DNA from: Epilithonimonas sp042695135
Lineage (GTDB): Bacteria > Bacteroidota > Bacteroidia > Flavobacteriales > Weeksellaceae
Assembly (NCBI RefSeq): GCF_042695135.1
Contig: NZ_CP170547.1
Coordinates: 806,001 to 870,000 of the forward strand
DNA: 64,000 nt
Direction of reading: 5' to 3'
This document shows, piece by piece, positions 35,639 through 44,449 of this stretch. Each line of letters opens with the position of its first letter. Within the stretch, counting starts at the first letter, position 1. The notes under the pieces are model-generated. The model was not told the origin of the DNA and did not search any database. It was given only the letters and a program-made list of their open reading frames with translations. Both the position numbers and the translations under genes were made by a program.

Positions 35639-36611
35639 CGTCGTTTTCGGTTTCTGTTGGATGGAAAACCCAGATGTCATCAAAGTAAGAAGATCCGCTG
35701 TTCCCCGTCAGAACATAACCATATGTTCCGAATGAAAATGCACAGGCACTCTCTCTGGCAGAACCTTCAAAAGCTGTTCTTTCTGTCCAGTCATCTGTAT
35801 AAGGATTATATTCCCAGGTTGAGCTGGAAACACCACTTACAGATCCTGTGGAAACATATCCCAGACCATTTGCTGCAAATGCTGCTGTTGAAGTTCTGTT
35901 TTGAGAATCATCATCATTGCTTGTGTCTGCTTTTCTGCTCCATGTTTCTGCAGACGGATCAAATGCCCAGAAATCAGATACAAGACTTCCGTTATTGGTT
36001 CCGAATCCTACATAAGCAATTCCATTGATCACAAATGCAGAACCGTCTCTTCTTTTGGATCCTCCAAGACTTACAATGTTTGTCCAGGCAGAAGTAGCTT
36101 CATCATATTTGTAGAAATCTTTCAGTTCGCTGCCGTCATATCCTGTCCCGACAAATCCTTTGCTGCCAACTCCAAAAGCTAGGGCTCCATATCTTGCTGT
36201 ACTTGGAAGGTCTTCTATCTGAGTCCAGGAATTGGATGAAGGATCATATTTGTAAAAATCTTTTAATTTATTCAACCCGTCATATCCTGTTCCTACATAT
36301 CCGAAAGATGTTGTCGCAAAACCAACCGCCGAACTTCTCTTCACACCCGGGAAATCTGCTTTCTGTGTCCAAGAGTTGGCATCGGGATCGTAACTCCACA
36401 AGTCATTATAATAATATTCGCCATCGTATCCTCCGGTTAAATATCCCTTGCCATTTAACACAAAGGCAGAAGCATTGGAACGGGGTTTACCATCCAGATC
36501 AGAAACCCTTACCCAATTTCCCACCAACTCATCATCATCATCATTCTTACAGCTTGATAATAAAAACATTCCTGCAAGAGCAAGAATTAAAACCGAAACT
36601 TTGTTGTCCAT
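35631..36611 (-). CDS. Kelch-repeat beta-propeller lipoprotein
   Basis: The 326-residue protein has a lipoprotein signal (LALAGMFLLSSCKNDDDDE; lipidated Cys followed by an Asp run typical of exported Bacteroidota lipoproteins). About six Kelch repeats follow, with the GYVGTGYDG and LKDFYKYDPSSNSWTQ patterns recurring every ~48 residues. A beta-propeller exposed at the cell surface is likely. It forms an operon with DUF4907 and diverges from the DUF4270 gene. Confidence 0.85.
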   Translation of the reverse strand: MDNKVSVLILALAGMFLLSSCKNDDDDELVGNWVRVSDLDGKPRSNASAFVLNGKGYLTGGYDGEYYYNDLWSYDPDANSWTQKADFPGVKRSSAVGFATTSFGYVGTGYDGLNKLKDFYKYDPSSNSWTQIEDLPSTARYGALAFGVGSKGFVGTGYDGSELKDFYKYDEATSAWTNIVSLGGSKRRDGSAFVINGIAYVGFGTNNGSLVSDFWAFDPSAETWSRKADTSNDDDSQNRTSTAAFAANGLGYVSTGSVSGVSSSTWEYNPYTDDWTERTAFEGSARESACAFSFGTYGYVLTGNSGSSYFDDIWVFHPTETENDDD

Positions 36612-36833
36612 TCTTATTTTTGATGCAAATGAATTTCATTCTGTGGGTATTTGAAAATTTTTTAGACGAACACGCTTTTTTTGTCGTTAAACCGTCTGAT
36701 TGTTTCGATACTTTAACATTAATTCTATGAAACCCAATCTATCTATGTAAAACCCGTGATTGTCGAAAACTAATTGCGAAAGGAAGAAAAAATTTTAGCT
36801 CAAGCTTGTACGCCCGTATGTTTACAGAAAAAA

Positions 36834-38180
36834 ATGTACAAATATGTATTGTTGTGTGCTGCGATTCTTCTTTTATTTTCCTGTGAAAGAGAAAGCAACA
36901 CTTATGAAGTAGGAAATTCTCTGATGTCTGCACAGTCCAAAGTGGCAATGATAGACACCCTTACGCTAAAGATGTCAACAATAATGAAGGACTCTGTAAC
37001 CACGTCCGGAAAGAGTGCCATAATGATAGGTCATATTAAGGATCATACTTTTGGAACTGTAACCTCGGCGTCACTTTTTCAGTTGAATCCCGAAAGTTAT
37101 TCACTGGCAGCCACAACCAACGTTGTTTTTGATTCCATCGTGATGTATCTTACCAATAATGACTTCTATTACGGAGATACTTTGAAAACCTTCAAGCTGG
37201 ATGTTCATCCAATGATTGACAGGATCAAACTTAATGACAGCGGTTATCTTTATAATAACAGTGATCTCAAATATTCTTCCGCTTCGGTCGGCAGTGCAGA
37301 GTTTCTTCCAAGGCCGAACACAGACAGCAGCTTTGTAAAGATCAAGCTGGATCAATCCTATGGTCTCAGTATCTTCAATCTTTTGAAAAGTAAAGATGTC
37401 AACAGTCTGGAGTATTTTCTTAATTTTTATAAAGGCCTCGCTCTGGTTCCATCGTCTGATAATAATGCGATGCTTCGTTTTGGCATCAGTTCAAGTTATG
37501 AGGCGCAGATCAGCAATGTTACCAAAGAAAAAGTGTCCAATGTTGTCCGGATGTATTACCATACGGCTTCTGTAAACGGAACGGAAGAAGTGAAATATAC
37601 GCTGGATCTCAATCCAAGTTCCAGCTATCAGTACAACAAGATCAAAAGTGATTTTGCTGGTTCAGATCTGGCAGGACTCACGCCAAGCAATCCCATTGAA
37701 TCCAAGAATCTGGGCAATCGGGCTTATCTGATAGCAGGAATCGGCGTTTATACAAAAGTGGAAATCCCTTATTTAAAGACTCTGAAAAACCTCTATACCA
37801 ACTATAAAATAATCAGTGCAGATTTGACATTGAGTCCCGTTGCAGGCTATTATTCCAAATCTTTTTATAATCCGACGCCGCTATATTATTATTTGGGAGA
37901 TAAGAAAAACAATATCGTCTCCACCTTTGTAGAAACAGACGGATCGACTGAGATAACATCAAGTTTGACAGACAGCAGCGAGTTCCAGAGTAACTATGGC
38001 TACAACTTTTCTCTGCTGAACTACGTTAATAATATCTTATCCGAATCCACTACATCGAATTATAATATTTTGATATATCCCTCTTCTTATGCAGATGTTC
38101 TGTCAGGAAAAGCTGTCATTGGAGATCAAAAACATGCAACCAATCCGGCTAAGCTCAAACTTTACATTTTAGGTTATTAA
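36834..38180 (+). CDS. DUF4270 family lipoprotein
   Basis: From the ATG at 36834 the protein has 448 residues with a lipoprotein signal (YVLLCAAILLLFSCERES). The sequence is beta-rich with conserved features of DUF4270 (SAIMIGHIKDHTFGTVTSAS; NVVFDSIVMYL). A surface or outer-membrane role is inferred. It is 10 bp before the barrel gene at 38191, one operon. Confidence 0.8.
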   Translation: MYKYVLLCAAILLLFSCERESNTYEVGNSLMSAQSKVAMIDTLTLKMSTIMKDSVTTSGKSAIMIGHIKDHTFGTVTSASLFQLNPESYSLAATTNVVFDSIVMYLTNNDFYYGDTLKTFKLDVHPMIDRIKLNDSGYLYNNSDLKYSSASVGSAEFLPRPNTDSSFVKIKLDQSYGLSIFNLLKSKDVNSLEYFLNFYKGLALVPSSDNNAMLRFGISSSYEAQISNVTKEKVSNVVRMYYHTASVNGTEEVKYTLDLNPSSSYQYNKIKSDFAGSDLAGLTPSNPIESKNLGNRAYLIAGIGVYTKVEIPYLKTLKNLYTNYKIISADLTLSPVAGYYSKSFYNPTPLYYYLGDKKNNIVSTFVETDGSTEITSSLTDSSEFQSNYGYNFSLLNYVNNILSESTTSNYNILIYPSSYADVLSGKAVIGDQKHATNPAKLKLYILGY

Positions 38181-38190
38181 TTCAGAATTT

Positions 38191-39420
38191 ATGTATCAGA
38201 AAATCAAAATATTTATATTTTTTGCAGTAGTTTCTATTCAGAAAATAGCCGCTCAGGATTCTTCTCCTTATTCGTACTTTGGGATTGGAACGCTCAATAA
38301 TGTGGATAATGCAAGGAATATTTCATTGGGAAATACAGGAATTGCGCTTCAGTCTCCGGATTATATCAATTCAAAAAATCCTGCAGCCATCACGACTATC
38401 GGGATGCAGAACGTGATCTATGATGTTAGTGGATTATTAAAATACAGCGATATTTCCAGCAATCAGGGATCAGACAAACGGTTCAATGGTAATTTTACAA
38501 ACTTAGGTTTGGCGATGAGGATATCCAATAGAGTTTCTATCGGTGCAAGCGTGCAGCCGACAACTTCTACGGATTATAAATTTGTTTCTACAATTCCTGT
38601 GGAAGGCACTTCTGTTAATTATCCGATCACTTACGAGGGCAGCGGCGGTATTACAAATCTTGGCGTTACTGCGGGATATAAGATTAATAACAATTGGAGT
38701 GTCGGTGGGAAAGTGAAGAATAATTTTGGGACCATCAGCCGTATAGAAACCATCACCACAACATCTGAGCTGGAAATCAGCAGAAACATAAGATATACAG
38801 GCTTCAGTTACGGATTTGGAACTCAGTTTAATAAATATTTTTCTAAGGAAAGACTGCAGCTGACTTTGGGCGCCATTGTGAATTTCAAAAGCAACCTGAA
38901 TGCGTCAGGAGAAACCGTTTATACAGAAAATAAAGACTATACAAACAGTGTTACAACAAAACTTTCTTCCAAAGATTCTACTTTGCCATTAGAAATGGGA
39001 ATTGGACTAAGTGTTCTGAAAAATGACAGATACCGATTCAGTTTTGATTATACTCAAAGCAAGTGGAGCGAGGTTAAAAATACAATTACCAATGAAAAGT
39101 ACTATAACCAAAATGTTTATGGTTTAGGATTCGAACTTCTTCCGGAAAGCAAGAATCCGAAGAATGTTGGCGAGGCTTTAGTTTACCGTTTCGGACTTAA
39201 TTATGATACGGGATATTACAAGGTTAATAACCGGGATATTAACAAAATGGAAGCTACAGTTGGTGTCGGGGTTCCGATGAACAAGATTGTTCTGAATATC
39301 GGGTATGGCTACGGAAAACGTGGTGTATTCAGTAATATTGCCATCAAAGAGAATTATCATATGCTCAATATCAGCATCGATTTTCTTGATAAATGGTTTG
39401 CAAAACGCTACATCAATTAA
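38191..39420 (+). CDS. Outer-membrane beta-barrel protein, FadL-like
   Basis: The 409-residue protein has a signal peptide (ending KIAAQ). The N-terminal pattern YSYFGIGTLNNVDNARNISL ... YINSKNPAAITTIG resembles FadL/OmpP1-type barrels of Bacteroidota (the N-P-A-A motif). Alternating amphipathic strands run to the end, which closes with an aromatic-rich strand. Probably forms an outer-membrane complex with the DUF4270 lipoprotein encoded just upstream. Cargo unknown. Confidence 0.7.
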   Translation: MYQKIKIFIFFAVVSIQKIAAQDSSPYSYFGIGTLNNVDNARNISLGNTGIALQSPDYINSKNPAAITTIGMQNVIYDVSGLLKYSDISSNQGSDKRFNGNFTNLGLAMRISNRVSIGASVQPTTSTDYKFVSTIPVEGTSVNYPITYEGSGGITNLGVTAGYKINNNWSVGGKVKNNFGTISRIETITTTSELEISRNIRYTGFSYGFGTQFNKYFSKERLQLTLGAIVNFKSNLNASGETVYTENKDYTNSVTTKLSSKDSTLPLEMGIGLSVLKNDRYRFSFDYTQSKWSEVKNTITNEKYYNQNVYGLGFELLPESKNPKNVGEALVYRFGLNYDTGYYKVNNRDINKMEATVGVGVPMNKIVLNIGYGYGKRGVFSNIAIKENYHMLNISIDFLDKWFAKRYIN

Positions 39421-39436
39421 TTTAATCTATATTTTG

Positions 39437-39474
39437 AAAGGAGACACTTTTTATAAAGCATCTCCTTTTTTTAT
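39437..39474 (+). terminator. Terminator after the barrel gene
   Basis: Stem AAAGGAGA / TCTCCTTT with a T-run. Confidence 0.75.
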
Positions 39475-39521
39475 TTAATATTAAAATCTGCCAAATCAAC
39501 TCAATCTGCGAGAATATTTTT

Positions 39522-40478
39522 TTAAATTCCAAAGTTAACAAACATCCCAAACCTCGACTTAGCTTCGATATCACCACTTGCAAGGTTCGTGTAAGCCGGC
39601 AACATTATTTCAGAACCGATGCTCCATTTTTTATATGAAGCTTCGAAACCGATTTTCCCATAAAGCGCACTTCCGGCAGTTCTCGGCATCACTTCTCCAA
39701 ATTGTTTGTTCCAATCATAAACTTCACCTTGCAATCCCAATTTTCCTGAAATAATACTGTTTTCATTTCTCCAAATCCTCTGAAATCCAGTCATCGCATA
39801 GTTCCATTGATTCCCAAATTGATAGTGTTTTTTATTCTCAGTTTTGATGGTATAATCTGTATTGATGAGCAATGCGAAAAAATTTTCCTGAAATTTATAG
39901 TTTAATGCTATCTGATAATCCCAGCTTCCCGTTCCCAATTGGAAACTCGGATTCACACCCGAAATTCCTTTTTCATCGAATTTCCCAATCGGAATTTTCA
40001 CGCCTAATCCACCATTTAACTGATGAAAAGTATTTTTAGAATTAAGGATATGATAAATTCCCATCAAGCTTGCATCACCAATTCCGTTGATTCTAATATT
40101 GCCTTGGAGAGTCTTTTTCTCGTGAAGCTGAAATGGCAGACTTCCGTAAACACTCAGTTTTTTGGTAATAGGAATCTTTCCCCAGATTTGAATGGTGTTA
40201 AAATATTGGTCTTGCGTCAATTCATTCGTGAAAAGATTTTCTTTCGCTTTGTAGTGTTGAGAAAAATATTTGATACCGATGAATTGAGGATTTAACAGAG
40301 ATTCGAAGCCTGAAGAACCATTTCCTGCCGCGCAACCACAAGCATCACAAAAGAATTCCTGCGTTTTCAAAAGATTCTGAGTGTTGTACTTTGGAATGTA
40401 AAGACTATCCACCATATTTTTCGATTTTAGCAAAGTAAAAGCGAAAAGGCAGATCATAGATAATATAGAGTGTTTCAT
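39522..40478 (-). CDS. Outer-membrane transporter-like barrel of the copper cluster
   Basis: The 318-residue protein has an N-terminal hydrophobic stretch, then a cysteine-rich motif CDACGCAAGNGSSG around residue 44, then beta-barrel-type strands (GLGVKIPIGKFDEKGISG; WNYAMTGFQRIW). The CDACGCAAGN head is a candidate metal site. Its place downstream of the MbnP-like and diheme genes, all leftward, suggests metal export or uptake across the outer membrane. The family is often annotated only as 'transporter'. Confidence 0.6.
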   Translation of the reverse strand: MKHSILSMICLFAFTLLKSKNMVDSLYIPKYNTQNLLKTQEFFCDACGCAAGNGSSGFESLLNPQFIGIKYFSQHYKAKENLFTNELTQDQYFNTIQIWGKIPITKKLSVYGSLPFQLHEKKTLQGNIRINGIGDASLMGIYHILNSKNTFHQLNGGLGVKIPIGKFDEKGISGVNPSFQLGTGSWDYQIALNYKFQENFFALLINTDYTIKTENKKHYQFGNQWNYAMTGFQRIWRNENSIISGKLGLQGEVYDWNKQFGEVMPRTAGSALYGKIGFEASYKKWSIGSEIMLPAYTNLASGDIEAKSRFGMFVNFGI

Positions 40479-40559
40479 TTTTTATTCGGTTAAATTTTGG
40501 CTAAAGCTGAAAAAGCATTGTATTATTTAAGACGGGCTAAAGCCCGCCGCTATTGATCA

Positions 40560-41636
40560 TTATTCTGCAAATTTTTTGTTGTTGATGAAATTTTGGTCGG
40601 TCAGAGTTTTCAAGAAAGCAATAATATATTGTTTTTCCAAGCTTGACATTGAAATTCCGATATGTCCGTTTTGTTTTAAAATTGGATCAAGATTCGGTTG
40701 ATTTTCCACATTGTCGGAATAGAAATTGAGAACGGCTTCCAAAGAATAAAATCTGCCGTCGTGCATATAAGGTGCTGTCAATTCTACATTTCTCAAACTT
40801 GGAACCCGAAATTTCATATTGTCATTCCAATCCAAAGTCACGAGGTATCGTCCGCGGTCATCGTATTGCGAATTGTAATACATTCCGGTATTCCGATAAC
40901 TTTCATCCGTGAATAATTCACCTGAATGGCAACTCGCACATTTATTTTCGAATAAAGTTTTTCCCTGAAATTCTTCATTCGTGAAACTCGCTTTTCCATT
41001 TTTGACCTGGTCGTATTTGGAATCTGCGGAAACCATCGTGACCATAAATTGCGACAACGCTTTCAGGATTCTTTCGCCATTAATATTCTCATCACCAAAA
41101 GTCGATTTGAACATTTTTTTATAATTCGCATCCGCACTTAACTTTGAAATGACTTCCGGAATCGAGCTGTCCATTTCAAAATCTGTCGTGATGGGAACCA
41201 GCGAACGCTCATCCAGATTATGACTCACGCCGTCCCAAGTGTAATTTTTCAGCCAAGCCATATTTTGAATGGCGGGCGCATTTCGCATTCCCAATTTGTC
41301 ATCGATGCCGTGACTTACCGGATGTCCGTGATGTGTGAAAGCATATTCCTGAATGTGACAAAATCCACAAGAAATCGTATTGTTCCGGGATAATTTTCCT
41401 TCATAAAATAATTTCTTTCCCAGCGCAACGCCGTTAACTGTGACCGGATTTTTATCTGTATCAAAAGCCAAAGCCGGATAATAATTAGGAATTTCAAGAT
41501 TGTAAGCTTTGTCTTCCTCGAAAACTTCGCCTTCAATTTCGCTTGAACAAGACACCGAAATTCCTGAAAGTAAAACAAGGAAAATCCAGAGAGAACGTAC
41601 TCGCCCTCTCTGGAATTGTTGAAATGGATTAATCAT
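40560..41636 (-). CDS. Diheme cytochrome c peroxidase / MauG-MbnH-like lipoprotein
   Basis: From the ATG at 41636 the protein has 358 residues with a lipoprotein signal (FLVLLSGISVSCSS). Two c-type heme sites are present, CGFCH and CASCH, plus the family segments GVALGKKLFYEGKLS, GMRNAPAIQNMAW and YMHDGRFYSLEAVLNFY. Family members reduce peroxide, or, as MauG and MbnH, oxidise tryptophan in a partner protein. The start overlaps the MbnP-like gene stop by 8 bp, which favours the MbnH role. (A TTG at 41651 is a less likely start.). Confidence 0.88.
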   Translation of the reverse strand: MINPFQQFQRGRVRSLWIFLVLLSGISVSCSSEIEGEVFEEDKAYNLEIPNYYPALAFDTDKNPVTVNGVALGKKLFYEGKLSRNNTISCGFCHIQEYAFTHHGHPVSHGIDDKLGMRNAPAIQNMAWLKNYTWDGVSHNLDERSLVPITTDFEMDSSIPEVISKLSADANYKKMFKSTFGDENINGERILKALSQFMVTMVSADSKYDQVKNGKASFTNEEFQGKTLFENKCASCHSGELFTDESYRNTGMYYNSQYDDRGRYLVTLDWNDNMKFRVPSLRNVELTAPYMHDGRFYSLEAVLNFYSDNVENQPNLDPILKQNGHIGISMSSLEKQYIIAFLKTLTDQNFINNKKFAE

Positions 41637-42456
41637 TATGAACGTGATCAACTTTGAACATTTGGATTAAATTCTTGCTCACACTTACAAGGTGTGAACT
41701 GCTTCCCATCGCCATATTATTTTCGGTTGTCAAGGTCAAAGCTGTTTGTCCACTCAGATATTGATTGAAGTCTGCCAGAATATGAATCGATGGCGTAATT
41801 TCTTTGCTGACTCTCGCCGTTGTCGGCAAATCCAAAACGACTTCTCGGTAAAGGTCTGCAGTTCCGTTGATTGTTGTGTCACCCATATTTCCGGTATGAT
41901 TCATAAATTCTGTGTCAGGAGTCGAAGTTCCGTATTTTCCTTCGAGCTTTGCGAAAATGTAGCCGGCTGACCACGACCAAGCCATTCCTTCCTGCTTGGC
42001 TTTGTCCCAGAAAATTCCCTGTCCGTCTTGTCCAATCAAGTAAGCAGTTGGGCTGATTCCTAAACCAAGTTTGATTTTCTTGTAATTTCCTTTTGGGATT
42101 TCTGTTAGATTAATTGCAACAATTCCTGCTGTTGCTTTATCTTGGTTGATGATGAAAGCACCTTTGTCCGGATTGTTGTAATTGTATTTGAACTCGTTAC
42201 CATTTTCGTCGATGAGAGAGATGTTGCTGATGACATATTTCAAAGTGGAAAACTGATGTTTTTGTCCGTTCGATGATGTTTGCGTTGTTTGATTTAAAAC
42301 AATATCGCCTAAGTTATTGAATCCGTTTTCGAATTTGATTTGGAGATTTCCTGGTTCTGTGTTTTGACTGTCGTCATCATCGCTGTTGGAACAAGATGAG
42401 ATTGTGATTACGGTGAAAGTAATAAGGAATAATGATAAAAATTTATAGATTTTCAT
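41629..42456 (-). CDS. MbnP-like copper-binding lipoprotein
   Basis: The 275-residue protein has a lipoprotein signal (ITFTVITISSCSNSDDDDSQ). The MbnP domain runs almost to the end: IKFENGFNNLGDIVLN, TLKYVISNISLIDENG, and the Trp-rich GMAWSWSAGYIFAKLEGKYG. In Methylosinus MbnP a tryptophan is converted to kynurenine by the diheme enzyme MbnH, creating a copper site. The Trp-containing WSWSAGY strand here is the candidate. The C-terminus is His-containing (KVDHVHND). First gene of a three-gene leftward operon with the diheme enzyme and barrel. Confidence 0.85.
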   Translation of the reverse strand: MKIYKFLSLFLITFTVITISSCSNSDDDDSQNTEPGNLQIKFENGFNNLGDIVLNQTTQTSSNGQKHQFSTLKYVISNISLIDENGNEFKYNYNNPDKGAFIINQDKATAGIVAINLTEIPKGNYKKIKLGLGISPTAYLIGQDGQGIFWDKAKQEGMAWSWSAGYIFAKLEGKYGTSTPDTEFMNHTGNMGDTTINGTADLYREVVLDLPTTARVSKEITPSIHILADFNQYLSGQTALTLTTENNMAMGSSSHLVSVSKNLIQMFKVDHVHND

Positions 42457-42482
42457 ATGATTTTTTATTTGAAACGTTGATT

Positions 42483-42690
42483 TTATGCCGAATCCCGCGA
42501 TAGGGATGGCAGCGGATATCCTTTTTGTCTGTTGGTCAAACGTCGTTTTATAGACTTACGTGGCAAGACAAAAAGATTGGCTTCGCCGAACCACTTCGTT
42601 AGGTTTGTAGTGGACAGCCCGGCCCGAGCTTGATCCTTCGAGAACCTCAGGATGACAAGCGTGTGCGAGGGAATCGCCCAAATTAATATG
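42483..42690. repeat. Composite intergenic repeat element (no gene)
   Basis: A GC-richer stretch between the MbnP-like gene and the small Cys protein gene contains, on the minus strand, GTCATCCTGAGGTTCTCGAA, GGGCCGGGCTGTCCACTACA, CTTTTTGTCTTGCCACGTAA and CGCTGCCATCCCTATCGCGG. These strings resemble dispersed flavobacterial intergenic repeats that I remember only in general terms. A 70-codon open frame spans it but reads like repeat sequence, not protein. Confidence 0.5.
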
Positions 42691-42695
42691 TTCAA

Positions 42696-43061
42696 CTAAA
42701 AAATTGGAGGTCTGAAAATGTGTCTCAGAAAGAGGAAGGTGTAACCTGTTTTGTAAGTGGAAGTCAGGTTTGGGAGGGAGAAATTGTTCTCGATTGAGGC
42801 TTTGAAAATCTCAGTCGGAATGTAAAAGTCCAACACTTTCTGGACTTGGTTTTTGCCTTTGGAAAGTGGCGAAGAATCGGATTCGCTGGATTTTGCGAGT
42901 TCTTTTCCGAGGTAGCATTTTCCGTTGCAATTGAGTTCTGGTCGCGCTTTGTTGACGCAGAGCACCTGAATTTGATTATAATTTACAACATATTCTGCCA
43001 GTGGAAATGCAGGTTTGCACACCAGATAAAGGATGAGGAATATGTTGCAAATTAATTTCAA
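42696..43061 (-). CDS. Small exported Cys protein, paralogue A (unknown function)
   Basis: The 121-residue protein begins with a hydrophobic segment (ICNIFLILYLVCKPAFPLAE). Its core is VLCVNKARPELNCNGKCYLG followed by KELAK. A second gene at 44782-45150 encodes a paralogue with the same core (LCENKSKPQLLCNGKCYLKK) and a similar C-terminal end (IFRPPIF / IFHPPLV). The C..N(8-9)..CNGKC arrangement could bind copper or form a disulfide. It follows the superoxide dismutase gene by 7 bp. Unrecognised family. Confidence 0.7.
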   Translation of the reverse strand: MKLICNIFLILYLVCKPAFPLAEYVVNYNQIQVLCVNKARPELNCNGKCYLGKELAKSSESDSSPLSKGKNQVQKVLDFYIPTEIFKASIENNFSLPNLTSTYKTGYTFLFLRHIFRPPIF

Positions 43062-43068
43062 GGAGGGA

Positions 43069-43737
43069 TTATTTTGTGGCTTCTTCGAAACGTTTGCTCA
43101 CTTCTTTCCAGTTGGCAACATTCCAGAATGCGGTCAGATAATCAGCTCTTTTGTTTTGATATTTGAGGTAATACGCGTGTTCCCAAACATCGATGCCGAG
43201 GATTGGCGTTCCTTTGACTTCGGCAATATCCATCAATGGATTGTCCTGATTTCCGCTGGAAGTCACTGCCAGTTTTTTGTCAGCCGTCACGACCAACCAA
43301 GCCCAACCAGAACCGAAACGGTCTGCGCCAGCTTTGCTCATTTTCTCTTTCAAAGCGTCCAGACTTCCGAAAGATTCTGTGATTGCTTTTGCCAATTTTG
43401 CTGATGGCTGTGTATTTTTCTCAGGCGTCAGAACAGTCCAGAACAATTCGTGGTTGTAATGTCCGCCGGCATTGTTTCTCACGGCTGGCGTTTCTTTGGA
43501 AATATGTGAAAATATCTGAACTAAATTTTCCTTTTCCAAAGGTGTTCCGGCGATGGCTTTGTTCAGGTTGGAAACGTAAGCTGCGGCGTGTTTTGTGTAA
43601 TGAATTTCCATTGTCTGCGCATCAACATAAGGTTCTAATGCATTATAAGCATACGGAAGTGGTGTTTGTTTGAATTGCGCCATCGCAAAAGTTGCTGCAG
43701 ACAGCGCACTTGCTAGGAATATTTTCTTGATTTTCAT
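43069..43737 (-). CDS. Exported Fe/Mn superoxide dismutase
   Basis: The 222-residue protein is an SOD with an added signal peptide (MKIKKIFLASALSAATFAMA), so it acts outside the cytoplasm, unlike the usual cytosolic enzyme. Metal ligands are all present: His in YTKHAAAYV, His in GGHYNHELFW, Asp and His in DVWEHAYYLKYQ. Metal preference cannot be read safely. It lies in the leftward SCO-SOD-small Cys protein cluster and probably removes superoxide in the periplasm where copper proteins work. Confidence 0.93.
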   Translation of the reverse strand: MKIKKIFLASALSAATFAMAQFKQTPLPYAYNALEPYVDAQTMEIHYTKHAAAYVSNLNKAIAGTPLEKENLVQIFSHISKETPAVRNNAGGHYNHELFWTVLTPEKNTQPSAKLAKAITESFGSLDALKEKMSKAGADRFGSGWAWLVVTADKKLAVTSSGNQDNPLMDIAEVKGTPILGIDVWEHAYYLKYQNKRADYLTAFWNVANWKEVSKRFEEATK

Positions 43738-43762
43738 AATAACTTTATTTAAAGATTAATAT

Positions 43763-44449
43763 TTATTGATTTAATAATTTTCTGATGTCATCTATCAACT
43801 TTTCACGGTCGGGATGATATTTCCCGACGAGTGAAGTTGTTTTTCCTTCAGGATCTTCATAATTCAAGCCAGAATAATATAGAATTGGACTATTATTCTC
43901 ATCAAATCTGGAACGGAGATATCCTTCCTTGTCAACCAGAGCAATCATTCCGCTGTGGTTGAGATTTTCTGCTTTGTCTTCTTTGTCGCCCACATAAATG
44001 TTGAATTGATCTGCTAAATTATCGATGTAATCTCTGTCGCCAGTCAGGAAATGCCAGTTTGGGGATTTGGTTCCCAACATTCTGGCGTGGTTTTTCAGAA
44101 TTTCCGGCGTGTCGTTCGTTGGGTCGATGCTGATGGAGATGATTCCGAAATTTTTATCGTTGATGGTTTCTTCGATGTATTTCATATTAGAATTCATCAC
44201 TGGACAAATTGTTGGGCAACGGCTGTAGAAAAATTCCACGAGATAGACTTTTCCAAGCATATCCTTATTGCTTATTTTTTTGTTGTTTTGGTCTGTCAGT
44301 TCAAAATTCGGAACTTTCATTACGGTGAAAAGACTCTTTTTGAAATAGCTCATTCCGGCGCCAATCGTCACAAAAATCAAAGCTAAAACAACAATCGGAG
44401 TGATGATTTTGCTTTTGGGATTTTGCTTTGTTTTTTTGTTATTTGGCAT
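43763..44449 (-). CDS. SCO family copper chaperone / thiol protein
   Basis: From the ATG at 44449 the protein has 228 residues (longer starts up to 44500 would reach further into the YHS gene). An N-terminal membrane anchor (ITPIVVLALIFVTIGAGMSY) is followed by a thioredoxin-like domain. The SCO copper motif CPTICPVM (CxxxC) and the distal His in LNHSGMIALVDKEG are intact, as is the FELTDQNNKKIS strand. SCO proteins deliver copper to cytochrome oxidase CuA or reduce its cysteines. The start overlaps the YHS gene stop by 11 bp. Confidence 0.92.
   Translation of the reverse strand: MPNNKKTKQNPKSKIITPIVVLALIFVTIGAGMSYFKKSLFTVMKVPNFELTDQNNKKISNKDMLGKVYLVEFFYSRCPTICPVMNSNMKYIEETINDKNFGIISISIDPTNDTPEILKNHARMLGTKSPNWHFLTGDRDYIDNLADQFNIYVGDKEDKAENLNHSGMIALVDKEGYLRSRFDENNSPILYYSGLNYEDPEGKTTSLVGKYHPDREKLIDDIRKLLNQ

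Noticed and set aside
42483..42695. 70-codon minus-strand reading frame
   Set aside because: It lies entirely in repeat-like sequence and its translation has no protein-like composition or partner.
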